The position numbers and the translations under genes are program-made. Below, piece by piece: positions 1 to 12,600 of a stretch of DNA of 64,000 nucleotides. The notes under the pieces are model-generated. The model searched no databases. It worked only from the letters and a program-made list of their open reading frames with translations, and had not been told where the DNA came from. This DNA comes from Microglena sp. YARC. Lineage: Eukaryota > Chlorophyta > Chlorophyceae > Chlamydomonadales > Chlamydomonadaceae. Location: contig CM039462.1 of NCBI GenBank assembly GCA_022414725.1, positions 7,122,084-7,186,083 on the forward strand. Direction: 5' to 3'. Positions within the stretch are counted from its first letter, which is position 1, and each line of letters opens with the position of its first letter.

Positions 1-40
1 TAGCGGTTCATCACCACGCGTGTCTCTTCTTTGTGTCCTC

Positions 41-469
41 CTAAGATGATGAAGCTCCAACCCTCACTACAATTTCCAATGTCGTGTCTCGGTGTGGTGC
101 AGCAGTTAGTGTGCACACGAAGCTCTGGGAGTGATAAGCTTGAGACTTCTTTCGAGCGAGTAGATAAACCAACAGCAAGTCAGTGTAACAGCAATCAAGT
201 CTGCGGCAAATTTTGTAAAGGGCGTGTGCAGCAGCATCTGCAGTAATGCGAGCCATGTAAGGGCCTGATAGCTCTGCATCTGCGCACAATATTGTAAGGT
301 CGTTGCGCGAAGTAACACCCTTAGATGCAGTGTCATGATCTTCTGAAACTAGTACCCTGCCCCACCCCAAACCCTTTTTTTCCGCACAGAAAGGCCAGCT
401 GGCATTGTCCTCCGAATACTTGAATGGACATCCTGATTTTGCCAAGGGCGACAGCTGCGACAGCTTCAA
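41..469 (-). CDS. Doubtful 142-aa ORF, unknown function
   Basis: An open frame starts with MKLSQLSPLAKSG and ends ...RVGASSS. It has no recognisable domain, signal peptide or membrane segment. Composition is mixed rather than low-complexity, unlike most ORFs in this window, which is the only reason to list it. It could be a terminal exon of a gene extending beyond the window or chance. No splice signals or conserved motif support it. Confidence 0.22.
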   Translation of the reverse strand: MKLSQLSPLAKSGCPFKYSEDNASWPFCAEKKGLGWGRVLVSEDHDTASKGVTSRNDLTILCADAELSGPYMARITADAAAHALYKICRRLDCCYTDLLLVYLLARKKSQAYHSQSFVCTLTAAPHRDTTLEIVVRVGASSS

Positions 470-1860
470 CCTGATGTTTGCGGTGCATGTACATTCTTTC
501 CAAGTCGTGTGTTACGCTTTTGAAAGCTCAATCTCTTGGCCATGATGTAGGATGCATGTTGTTTTTACAAAGTGATAAATTAAACAATGTCAACACAAGT
601 TACAGGCCATCAGACCGGTCAATAATGTTACAGTATATTGAATTAAATTCCAATTCTCTATGTACACTTGGACAGACGGTCGATTGTTGTACACAATGCG
701 GAGGCTCACATCAATCCCTATTTTAAACGTGTTCACATGAACACATCTGAAAGACTCTTCCATCTCTGTTATCCTGGGGTAGAAATCGAACTCTGTCTGA
801 TGAGAATCGATACCATGTTTATTTTTTCACAAGTAATGTTTCCTCCCGATGACGCGCGTGGCGTGATTGCGTGGAATGAGGGACGAGTTAATGTTTTATG
901 TAAACCATCCACATCCATCCACCAAGGGAGACGTGCTCTCGCCCGCGAACTCAGGATTCATCAGAACCTTGCATACATCACATGTCCTTCCATAGCGCAT
1001 TAGTCAAACTTATGAATGAATAATGCAACTCAATTATAACCGCTGAACAATAGTTACCACGAGTTTGTAAAAGAAAAGAAATATCTTCTCAAATGCACTC
1101 GTGAAAAAGAAATACCATAGAATCGGATGTCCCTGGGTTGTCAATAGCGTATGGATGCGCAGTTTTTCAAGGGGATTGGGATCCCATGTGAATGGACATC
1201 AGCGGAATGAGCTGAGAAGAGTTGGTGGTTGTCATGCATACCTTGGCAGCATCCAAATGCGCTGTTGATGCGCGTATTTTTTTGCCAAGAAGGAATATAA
1301 GTTAGCATGACAAGTTTATATTGATGGTTTGGGTTGTGCTTGTGTCAATAGTCAATGATAGCCAATTGAGAAAGACGGTGGGCATGACCATGTTTGATCA
1401 CTCTAGGGTGCCTCAGAGTTATCTAGCTTCCGCCTCAGAGTTATCTACCTCCGTGGATTTAAATGGCGATTTGGGATGTTGTTGTGTCATGTCAGATGAT
1501 GACCAGTGAGAAAGGGGTGGGTTGACAATGTTGATCACCCTAGGTTGTGCAGAGGTAAAAAAAACAACGGAATTCACTACAGGCGGCGGAACAGTAAAAT
1601 AAAACAGTATATCAGATGGAAATAAATGTTACGACAATAGCGTTTAGAATTTGGCGTTAAGAACATGGTCGCTGACTTGGGTGTTGTTTAAAAACTTCTG
1701 TGTTTTACGAACATCAAGTCGTTCTGTTATGTAAGAAAAAAGGAAAAGAAGATTGAAAAGCAACACTGGTTTTTCTTTTTGAAAAAAAAGTGGTTTTTGC
1801 AACTCGTTTATCTGGAAAAAAAAAAAAAAAATCTTCTGCTTCCCTTTTTTGGGAACCTGG
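470..1860. other. Non-coding stretch, nothing recognised
   Basis: Moderately AT-rich sequence with only short chance ORFs. I see no exon-like homology, RNA gene or strong tandem repeat. Near 1390-1470 the phrase 'cctcagagttatctacct' occurs twice in a small local duplication. Confidence 0.5.
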
Positions 1861-2860
1861 NNNNNNNNNNNNNNNNNNNNNNNNNNNNNNNNNNNNNNNN
1901 NNNNNNNNNNNNNNNNNNNNNNNNNNNNNNNNNNNNNNNNNNNNNNNNNNNNNNNNNNNNNNNNNNNNNNNNNNNNNNNNNNNNNNNNNNNNNNNNNNNN
2001 NNNNNNNNNNNNNNNNNNNNNNNNNNNNNNNNNNNNNNNNNNNNNNNNNNNNNNNNNNNNNNNNNNNNNNNNNNNNNNNNNNNNNNNNNNNNNNNNNNNN
2101 NNNNNNNNNNNNNNNNNNNNNNNNNNNNNNNNNNNNNNNNNNNNNNNNNNNNNNNNNNNNNNNNNNNNNNNNNNNNNNNNNNNNNNNNNNNNNNNNNNNN
2201 NNNNNNNNNNNNNNNNNNNNNNNNNNNNNNNNNNNNNNNNNNNNNNNNNNNNNNNNNNNNNNNNNNNNNNNNNNNNNNNNNNNNNNNNNNNNNNNNNNNN
2301 NNNNNNNNNNNNNNNNNNNNNNNNNNNNNNNNNNNNNNNNNNNNNNNNNNNNNNNNNNNNNNNNNNNNNNNNNNNNNNNNNNNNNNNNNNNNNNNNNNNN
2401 NNNNNNNNNNNNNNNNNNNNNNNNNNNNNNNNNNNNNNNNNNNNNNNNNNNNNNNNNNNNNNNNNNNNNNNNNNNNNNNNNNNNNNNNNNNNNNNNNNNN
2501 NNNNNNNNNNNNNNNNNNNNNNNNNNNNNNNNNNNNNNNNNNNNNNNNNNNNNNNNNNNNNNNNNNNNNNNNNNNNNNNNNNNNNNNNNNNNNNNNNNNN
2601 NNNNNNNNNNNNNNNNNNNNNNNNNNNNNNNNNNNNNNNNNNNNNNNNNNNNNNNNNNNNNNNNNNNNNNNNNNNNNNNNNNNNNNNNNNNNNNNNNNNN
2701 NNNNNNNNNNNNNNNNNNNNNNNNNNNNNNNNNNNNNNNNNNNNNNNNNNNNNNNNNNNNNNNNNNNNNNNNNNNNNNNNNNNNNNNNNNNNNNNNNNNN
2801 NNNNNNNNNNNNNNNNNNNNNNNNNNNNNNNNNNNNNNNNNNNNNNNNNNNNNNNNNNNN
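1861..2860. other. Assembly gap of 1000 N
   Basis: Exactly 1000 N, a standard placeholder length, so the real size is unknown. ORFs read through it are artefacts. Confidence 0.99.
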
Positions 2861-5435
2861 CCGCCAATAACGTGTGAATGTTCTTAAGAATTGCATCGTA
2901 CTAGATTGTTTATAGTTACTATGTAACTGGTAACGGCAAGTTTGACTGACGACATCATATGATGACAATGTACTCGGTAATCATTATCGCCGTTCCCTGG
3001 CTCTATGTTTTGTATATGACATGGCCCATCAGCCGCACACTTGCTTCACCATCCGCCTGTAGAAATGAACAAGGGCTAGTGTAGACAGCTTTATAACTGT
3101 CCATTTCTTGGATACCATTACTCTGTTTCCGTGCTAATGGCGCCCATGGCCACAACGAGTGAGTGGTTTGAACCCCCACCGCTGCCAGGGTATTCAGTTA
3201 ATTGTTCAGAAGGCGGTGAACTACAGAGACACGGGATGCTATATCGGCATCCGGTGTCTAGATTAGCCGTTAGTAGCATCCGTGTGCCCTCTAGTTCATG
3301 TATGTAACAATATCCTCTCTAGTTCACCCGCTGACAGTCTGCACTTGTCACCGTGCGAACTACGGTACGCTTCCTCTTGTTGGACTTGACCTAGTTTGTT
3401 TTCAGGTTTGTGGGGGTGCCTTCAAAACCCTCGTGCTAACGTGTTATAAAATTTGTGGTGAGGCAGGCTGTTGCTGCCTGTCCAGTCTCGACCAGTGATG
3501 TTGCTGAGTTTATGTAACAATCCTTCTTTCGAACTATGAATGACTTGAACTTGATGAAAAAAATAGTATGTCAGCGGTTGGCAGCAGTTTTTGGGAATAG
3601 CTTAAAAACTTGTTCAACAAACTGGTCCCTAAACTCCCTTTGGTATAGATGGAAACACTATAACCTGCGTGTCTGTTACTAAAACTTATAATCGTACTCT
3701 CTGGGTTTCACATTTGGAACTTTGGTATGTTGGGGCCGACATATAACGTACAATATACGTTTAATACGTATAAATACGCCGTATAGTTTTCCCCAATCGA
3801 CCTTATATACAGGGTAGGACAATGGCCTTCCGTGAAAGGCTGGGCCATACCGGAACTCTGTTCTTACCCTTTCCGCGCCCACTTTTCCGGCCATTTTTGA
3901 AATACCGCACCTTTTTGTTTTTCCCTCCCCAAAAAGCTCCGGTTGTGACAGCACTGTTTTGTTTAATACCTTCCGCTTTCTTTTTTCCCACTATTGAGGC
4001 ACAGTTTGGGGGCATTTTCACAAAAAAACGAAGTTGAGTGTTGCCAATATACTTAGTATGAGCATAATAAAGATCACTAGAATAGCAACTTGGAGCCTTG
4101 TGGTTGGGTGCAAACCCTTAACAGTCCTCAAGGAAAGGGACCGCTTCATCGTCATTCATCAGGGAGGCATGCAGCAATGTCCTCATCGTTAAACGTATAT
4201 CCCCAGGATTGGTCAGGACTCATCACCGCTCACTGCTGAGCCTCACTCGCTCATCATCATCCTCTCCAGACTCCGCCACAGAGTCAGTCACAAACTCGTC
4301 GTCTACTCTTCCTTCGTCGAAGGCGCAGGATCATCAAAGGAAAGGAACGGACAACCTGGTTGAACAGCACCTGAACAGCATCGCTTGGATGTTGAGTAGT
4401 CCGCCTGCGACCCCTAGATGACCCCCCAGGGCCCTGCCCTGTACGCCAAGTCAACCTGGTCAACTCTCGCCCAGCATCTTGACCCTCATGAGAGACTTGA
4501 GTCTGAATCTATTATACATGCAGGCTCTCTGAGAATTTTAACTAGCAGCAGGGGTCAATGGCCGGCATGCAGATGGCTGCTGCCACCGTTACACATGTGG
4601 ATGCAAAGTTGTAGCAACCAGATCTGGAATTCGTAAGGCAGCAGGGGACTGCGAATTTCAACTAGCAGCAGGAGAGTTCAACGTGGCCCGGCAATGCAGT
4701 GGGGTGGGCAAATGACGCGACGTACCAGGCTTACATGATTCCGTTCATAAGTGTTTGCTTGACACCTTTGGAACGAGTTGAGTCCACGACGATCAGGCAG
4801 CAAGAGCGAATCAACTCCCTGCAGTTCCTTGCGCTTCAGAAGTCCGGAAGCGGTCAGCAGCAGAAGGGGGGAGGGGTGAATGGGGGAGGAGCGAGGAGGA
4901 TAGGAGAGCCGATGGTAGCCGAAGCAATGCAGGCGAAGAGGAGAGAGGCTGCAGCGGAGGGCGGTAACGACACACCTAGTAGGCTTCAACAAACCGACTT
5001 GTGCCAGTGAAGCTCTTTGCCGATGGAGTGTGCAGGCTATTAATACTCACGGTTTCAGTTCCAAATTTTCTGCTGCTTATAGAGCCCTAACGAAACAGGG
5101 GCACACTTGCAAAAGGGTGGGAAGTGCTTTCATCTTCCTCTTCCAAAAGGGCAGGTGTTGGGAAGGTCAAGGAAGACGAAATTTCAACTGTTCAGAAACT
5201 CATGGGCACCACTCACCATGAAAGCTACTCAGCTACAAGGCTGAGTCTGATACCAGAAACCCTGGTCGGATTTCGGTCGGTCTGACCGGAACTCGCCCTC
5301 AGAATTGGTCGGTGCATACCGGAACGGACTCCCAAGAAAGAAAGTTCCGGGCAAACCGACAATGGGAATTTTGGGCTCCGGTATACCGACCATCAAATAC
5401 CCCAATACCAGAATACCGATCGGTTTGTTCTACCC
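2861..5435. other. Intergenic sequence, no recognised gene
   Basis: Short ORFs exist on both strands (for example 4699-5010 plus, 103 aa, Gln/Gly-rich) but none shows a family signature. At 5265-5430 there is a run of GGTCGGT/ACCGGAAC motifs that pair with one another (accgga / tccggt), and similar ACCGGAAC text occurs near 3850. This suggests a decayed dispersed element. No exon of POLA2 was recognised here. Confidence 0.4.
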
Positions 5436-6110
5436 TGGGCTGGATGACTACCAGACCAAGTCACAAGGCCCATGCCAGCTAGTGCTGCCTGTGGGCTCTG
5501 CCCGGCAGGCCCACTGTAGAACCTAACCTAGGCTGGATGACTACCAGACCAAGCCACAAGGCCCATGCCAGCTAGTGCTGCCTGTGGGCTCCGCGCTGCA
5601 TGGCCCCACTGTAGAACCTAACCTAGGCTGGATGACTACCAGACCAAGCCACAAGGCCCATGCCAGCTAGTGCTGCCTGTGGGCTCCACCTGGCAGGCCC
5701 ACTGTAGAACCTAACCTAGGCTGGATGACTACGAGACCAAGCCACAAGGCCCATGCCAGCTAGTGCTGCCTGTGGGCTCCGCCTGGCAGGCCCACTGTAG
5801 AACCTAACCTAGGCTGGATGACTACCAGACCAAGCCACAAGGCCCATGCCAGCTAGTGCTGCCTGTGGGCTCCGCCTGGCAGGCCCACTGTAGAACCTAA
5901 CCTAGGCTGGATGACTAGCCAGAGCCACCAAGCCACAATGGCCCATGCCAGCTAGTGCTGCCTGTGGCTTCCGCCTGGGAGGCCCACTGTTAGAACCTAA
6001 CCTACGGCTGGATGACTACCACTACACTAAGCACAAGGCCCATGCCGAGCTAGTGCTGACCTGTGGGCTCCGCCTGGCCAGGCCCACTGTCGAGGAACCT
6101 GAACCTACGG
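5436..6110. repeat. 93-bp tandem repeat, about 7 copies
   Basis: Copies begin with GGCTGGATGACTACCAGACC, at about 5440, 5531, 5625, 5718, 5811, 5905 and 6007. The first copies are nearly identical, while the last two carry several indels. The unit has a TAACCTAGG junction and GC-rich halves. It lies downstream of the POLA2 stop and is not clearly related to an exon edge. Confidence 0.92.
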
Positions 6111-6566
6111 TTCTGCTTGTGCTGCTTATAGTAGACCCTCTGTGTAACACTATCGAGTGTCAATATCCATCAGCACACGGAGATCGCTCTTTGCTTGCAA
6201 GTCCATTGCGATGCCGAGCCCCCTGCCTCTTCCACCAAGAGGCGAAGGTGACCTCCCGGCTGCTCTCGTCGTCAGTCATTTTGGCGGAGCCCCCCTGAGG
6301 AGAGCCCCTAGGTGGGCAGGGTCTCCCGCGTTGCATCCCATGGTGTGTCCTGTGTCACGTTCAAAACCTGGGCCTTGCACACCCACTCCCCGCCCTTCCA
6401 AACCTCGGACAGCTCGAACCTCGCCGCTAATTTCGAACCCACTCTACGCCAATTTTCTGCGTCGATTGCGACGCGCCTAGAAATTGTCTTGACCTCAAAT
6501 CCTACGGATTTCGACTCGGATGTTCTCTGCTTGCACCCCACCCGATGCTGAGCCCCCCTGTCAGCA
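6111..6566. other. POLA2 3' flank / probable 3' UTR
   Basis: This stretch lies between the POLA2 stop and the 93-bp array. It contains TTTGGCGGAGCCCCCC at about 6280, a motif also found at 61745 and, inverted, within 57965-58155, so part of it is a dispersed element. The minus strand stays open in another frame to 6308, which may be the true C-terminus if the exon 12 stop is an indel artefact. No clear poly(A) signal was recognised. Confidence 0.4.
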
Positions 6567-6662
6567 TCAACCAAGGCAAAGGGTCGGCCCCCCGAGCTGC
6601 CCTTGTGTCAACTTCCAGGAGTTGATACAAATGGTTGGGATGCGAGGGCCCACCGCGGAGGT
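6567..6662 (-). CDS. POLA2: POLA2 exon 12 (stop)
   Basis: Acceptor CCCTTCCAAG is followed by ACC TCC GCG, giving [20 protein letters not shown], then GQLGG and a stop at 6567-6569. This matches the C-terminal CVNPGRLTKGQVGGTFARL motif, but the conserved TFA follows in another frame (PTLCLG then stop versus ...FALVDADRG). A 1-nt indel near 6580 is likely, and the true stop would be further down, possibly near 6308. Confidence 0.84.
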   Translation of the reverse strand, partial: TSAVGPRIPTICINSWKLTQGQLGGPTLCLG

Positions 6663-9600
6663 CTTGGAAGGGGTGGTCTCACTGGCTGAAGCTTGGCTGC
6701 TTGGGCGATAGCTTCCCTGAGGCAAGACCTGGTTAGAGGTATGTGGGTATGCGGTTATGTCTGGAGGGTGGAAAGATGGATGGATGGACAGGTAGATAGG
6801 TAGGTGGATTTGGATGGGTGAGTACATTGATGGATACTTACGCAAATGAAATGGATGGGTGGATGAATGGATAAGCGGATGCATTTCGATGGATGGATGG
6901 GTGGATGGATGGATAAGCGGATGATTTTGCATGGATGGAATGGGTGATGGATGGATAATGATGCATTTCGATGGATGGATGGGTGGATGGGAAGTGTGAT
7001 GCGGATTTCGTATGATGGATGGGTGAAATGGTGGGATAGCGGGCATTTCGATGGATGGATGGGTGGTGGATGGATAAGCGGAGTGTGCATTTCGATGCAC
7101 TGGCATGGGTGATGGAATGGAGAGGGTGGACAAATGCTATCGCGCACTGAGATTAAGCATGGATGGGTGGTCTGAGGATGGATAAGCGGATGCATTTCGA
7201 TGGATGGATGGGTGGATGATGGGTGGTGGATGGATAGCGGATATTCGATTGGCCCATGGATGCGGGGGATGCATAGCGGGTATGCATTTTGATGGATGGA
7301 CTGGGTGGGATGGATGGATAGCGGATGCATTCGATGGATGGATGGGTGGATGGGTGGATGGATGGATAAGCGGATGCATTTCGATGGATGGATGGGTGGT
7401 TGGATGGATAAGCGGATGCATTTTCGATGGAATGGAGTGGGTGGTGGATGGATAAGCGGCATGTATTTCGATGACGGATGGATGGGTGGGTGGATGGATG
7501 GATAAGCGGATGCATTTCGATGGATGGATGGGTGGATTTAGAGGGGTGAGTACATTAATGGATACGCGGATGGATGGATGGATGGATTTGGAGGGGTGAG
7601 TAAATTGATTGGAATGGGGGTTGATGGATTGGAGGGTGAGTACAAAGATGGGCTTACGGATGGATGGGTCCAATTTAGTAGCTCCACTGGTGTTTGATAG
7701 GAACTGGAAATTCATTTTCTGTCCTTGCCCTTGTTTGTCACTGGGCGTGAAAGGTAATGATAACGCCTGATGGGGTGTGGTGTTAAGGGAGCCCGTCGTA
7801 CGCGGGTGGGGAGCGGTCTCCTACCTCAACTGGACAACTAGCTTATTGCCATGACGCGCGGTGACGACGACTGCAACGCCAAGGAGCGGACGGTAAGGGG
7901 GAGTTGAACCCCCGACTAACTTCTTTCATCCTCTAAGTGACTCAGTCTACCACTAGACCAATGTATTTCACTGTGGGCGCGAGGTTGAAGGAACCTCCCC
8001 GTTCGCTTGCACTGGGGAATGGTTACTATGATGGGTTTGGGTTTTACAGATGCTTACTGCTTGTGCGAGGCAGTTGGACTACCCGCGCGACAGCACGGAG
8101 GGAAGTTCTCTACATCTTCGAAGCGACAGCGTCTGATTGTGGGAATCTGACAAGGCTCAAACTGCAGACCTGTCAGGTTGATGGACTCTAACGGAACCAA
8201 CTAACTACTTGAGACTGAGTCACCACTCTCCCACTCTACTGCTGGTGCTCCCGCCCTTTGTGTGTGTGTGTGTGTGGTGGTGGGTGTGTGGGGTGTGTGT
8301 GGGGTGTGTGGTGTGGGTATGGGAGAGTGGCGGTGGGTGGGGTATGTGTTGTGTGCGTGAGTTTGGGAATCAGGCAAGGGCTCGACTGCAGACCTGTCAG
8401 GTTGATTGACTCTACTGAACCAACCAGCCTGAGCTTGAAACGATGTGTTTTTTGTCTTACCTTGGCAAAGGGGGCCAAGTCTGATGGGAGTACGAGGACG
8501 TTGGGAGGTTGACGTAAGTGTAGCTGCGACGCTTGGCTGCTGTCTAAGCAGGTGCCCACAGCAGCGGGGTAGATGGGGTAGAAGCTCCGTTGGCCTACCC
8601 ACGGAGTAGATGCCACTGCTGCCATTTCAGACGTCTGCCTCCTGTGTGTAGTGGTGTGATATGCCGTGTGTGTGTGTGTGGTTGGTGGTGTGACTCGGTG
8701 GTGTTGTATGTTACAGTCCAGGGAAAGCAGACCAATATTTGAAGGGACTTGCCCAACCGTGACAGGAAGGGCTAAAAAGAAATACTTGATGAACTGAACC
8801 CCAAGAGATACACGGTTTGCGGCCTTTGGGAGCGCGGATGGCCTGCCATGCGGCTGCCCCCTGTGTGCTGACGTGTGTGCGGGTGGCTCTGGTTCGGGGT
8901 GGTGTGCGTATTGTATACAGTCCAGGGAAAGGCCCAATAGGCTGAAGGACTGCCCAACCTGGCCGGAGCTTAGCAGACATCGAGAGGCGTCTAAAAAGAG
9001 AATAACTTGATCTTGATAGGACTGAACCCCAAACAATCGGTTTTTGCTTGCCTGCGTGGGCAACGTGGGGCCAAAGTAGCTTGCTGCCATGCGGTCCTGC
9101 CCCTGTGTGTGTGTGTGGTGGTGGTGGTGTATGTCAAAGTCCAAGGGAAGGCCAAATGGGCTGAAGGGACTCGCCCAATGTGACAGGAAGGGCTACAAAG
9201 AAACAGCGTTGATGAACTGAACCCCAAACAATCGGTGCTTTGCTTACCACGTGAGCAGCGGTACTAAAATTTTGTCAATTTGAGTCCAGCGCTTAAAGCA
9301 GCTGACGATCGTCAAATTGGTCACACTTCGTAGTGCAAAAAGCACAAAAACTGCGCACTGCGCCCACAGGGGGTTGAGGAAAAACCTGCCGTCACGAACG
9401 CGCAGTGGCGGCTCAAAAAGCGTGCGCCGAACAATCGCTAAGCTGCGCGCGCTTTGTAGTACCTCTGCACGTGAGACGCTGATGCTGCCATGCGGTCTTA
9501 GCCTCTGCTTGCCAGGCTACAGACATAAATAAAATAGGAACGCCTTACTACTACGCGGCGTGAGGTGAAGCGTGGTGCCAGCGCGTTTGCTTGCCTGGGG

Positions 9601-12600
9601 CCCACCACCTGCTTGCAGACATTTGGATACATAAATAGTACGCCTTATTACGTGTGTGTGAGGTTGAGGGGCCAGCCTGTTTGCTTGCCAAAAAGGAAGC
9701 AGTGGTCTTACCGCAGGAACTTAGCATGCTCCACACAAGATAGGTGCTGATAAACATCGGTGCTCCATGCGGACACCACCACCGCACCACTCGCAATTTA
9801 CATAGTGACGTCGTGACCCCCCCCCCCCCCCTCCAAAACCCATCCACACACGCAGCCCAAAAAGGAAGTAGTGGTCTTACCGCAGGAACTTTAGCATGCT
9901 CCACACTAGAAAGGTGCTTGATAACATCGGTGCTGCATGCGGACACCACCACTGAGTTCGACGCGTGTGTTGACACAGCGAAAGAGCATGGATTCTGGAT
10001 GCTGCTCACAGCTGCACCATCCATGCTCGCCGCCAGGGCCGCGGCCGCAGGGTTGGATGCAAATCCGGCGTGTCCAGCAGCAGCAGCTGAGGAAGAGGCC
10101 CTGAGGGGCATGGCAGGCTGGGGGAAGACTGGGAGGGCATGCGCGTCCCTAACGGAAGGCATTAGGGTCACATCGGCTGCTTAGGGTTCTGCTGCTGCAA
10201 GAGGAAAGGCGAGAAAGCACCTGCTCTTGGCACAAAGATCTTGTCGAAGGTGCAGTCAAGGGTGCCGCTCTTGATCAGCGGATGCTCGACATCGACAAAG
10301 GGGCCCATCAGGAGTAGCAGGTCGGGCTGCTTCTCTGCACGTGTGTGGGTGGGCGGTTCAGAGTGCGGGTAGGGTAGGGTGGAGAGGGGGGTTCTAGGGC
10401 AGAGTGTACATCGAACAAAGGGCCCATCAGGAGTAGCAGGTCAGGCCTGCTTCTCTGCAAATGTGTGGGTGGGGGGGTGGTTCAGAGAGGGGGGATGGGG
10501 GTTAACAGGGTGAGATCCTACATCAACAAAGGGGCCCATCAGGAGTAGCAGGCCTGGCTGCTTCTCTGCACGTGTGTGGGTGGTGGGGTGGTTCAGAGGG
10601 TGGGGAATGGGGGTTAATAGGGTGAGATTCTACATCAACAAAGGGGCCATCAGGAGTAGCAGGCCTGGCTGCTTCTCTGCACGTGTGTGGGTGGGGGGTG
10701 ATTCAGAGGGGGGGATGGGGGTTATAGGATGAGATCCTACATCAACAAAGGGGCCCATCAGGAGTAGCAGGCCTGGCTGCTTCTCTGCACATGTGGGTGT
10801 GTGCGTGGTTCAGAGGGTGGGTGGGGGGTGTTTAGAGGATGGGTGGAGGGTGGTTTGGAGGGTGGGTGGGGGAGGTTAGAGGATGGGTGGGAGGGTGATT
10901 CAGAGGGGTGGGTGGGTGGTTCAGAGGGTGGGTGGGAGGGGGGGTTCAGAGGGTGGGTGGTAGGGTGGTATGGTGGGAGTGGAATGGGAGGGTGGGTAAG
11001 AGGGTGGTGGGAGGGGGTTCAGAGGGGGTGGTAGGGTGGAGTGGATGGGAGGGGGGGGGGGGTAAGAGGGTGGGTGGAGGGGGGTTAATGGGGGTGAGAG
11101 TCTACATCAACAAAGGGGCCATCAGAAGTAGCAGGCCTGGCTGACTTCTCTGCACATGTGGGGTGTGGGGTGTGTGGGTGGGGAGGGTGGTTCAGAGAAG
11201 GGTGGGGGTGGTTTAGAGGGTGGGGTGGGAAGGGTGGTTTAGAGGGGGGGTGGGGGGTGATTCAGGGGTGGGGGTTAGAGGGTGGGAGGGGGGGTAAGAG
11301 GATGGGGTGTGAGGGGGGGTTCAGAGGGCGGGTGTAGGGTGGGAGTGGATGGGAGGGGGGGTTCAAGAGGGTGGGGTGTAGCGTTGGGAGGGGGGTATAT
11401 AGGGTGAGAGGGTGGTTTGGAGGATGGATGGGAGGGTGATTCAGAGGGGTGGGTGGGTGGGTGGGTGGTTCAGAGGGTGGTAGGGGGGGTGGTAGGGTAG
11501 GAGTGGATGGAAGGGGGGGTAAGAGGGTGTGTGGGGAGGGGGTTCAGAGGGGCGGGTGGGTAGGGTGGGAGGAGGGTTTATAGGGTGAGAGTCTACATCG
11601 ACAAGAGGCCATCAGGAGTAGCAGGTCTGGCTGCATCTCTGCACATGTGTGGGTGGTAGGGTGGTTTCAGAGGGGTGGGTTGGTGGGGTGGTGTGGGGGG
11701 AGTGGGAGGGGAGGTTAGAGGGTGGTTCAGAGGGTGGGTGGGAGGGAGGGTGGTTTAGAGGGTGGGAGGGAGTTTTTTTAGTTGGTCGGTGGGAGAGGGG
11801 TTTAGAGGGGGGGAGGTGTTTAGATGTGTGGGCACTGAGGTGGTTTTACTTAGCTGGATGGATGCTCATGTGTGTGTCTGTTGGTGCGTTTGTTTTGTGT
11901 GCATGCATGTGATCGTTTTGGCGCCTAGATGAGAGTGTTCAGGTGGGTGTCTTTCATTTTCATGTTAGAATGCGCATGCGCAACTAACATAGGTACTAAC
12001 ACTCACACATAATGCTCCCCACCCACCACACACAGGAACCCTCACACACACTCACACTCATGTGCTCCAACACCCACCCACACACAGGATCCCCCAAACA
12101 TAGGCAGAGACATACGCACACTCACACTCCCACCACACTGCTTACTCCCCCCCCCCCCCCCCCACACACACCTACCCACACCACCCCGACCCGTCGCATG
12201 CTGACAAACACCACACTCACACCCTCCCCACCTACCCATACCACCCCCACCTGTCGCATGCTTACAACACCCACACTCACACACCCCCACCTACCTACCC
12301 ATACCACCCCACCCGTCGCATGCTGACAACACCCACACTCACACCCACCACCCCACCCCCACCTCCCTACCATACACCCCCACCCATCGCAGGCTTACAA
12401 CAACCACACTCCCCACCCACCCCCACCTCCCTACCCATACCACCCCCCACCCGTCGCATGCTTACAACTTCCACACCACCCACCCCCACCTCCCTACCCA
12501 TACCACCCCCACCCGTCGCATGCTTACAACTTCCACACCCACCCACCACCTCCCTACCCATACCACCCCCACCCGTCGCATGCTTACAACTTCCACACCC

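Noticed and set aside
1644..2968. ORFs of 342-407 aa around 1.6-3.0 kb
   Set aside because: They consist almost wholly of X from the 1000-N gap.
6567..7715. His/Pro/Ser-rich minus ORFs resembling a repetitive surface protein
   Set aside because: They are the complement of the GGATG minisatellite in POLA2 intron 11. No signal peptide or stable frame.
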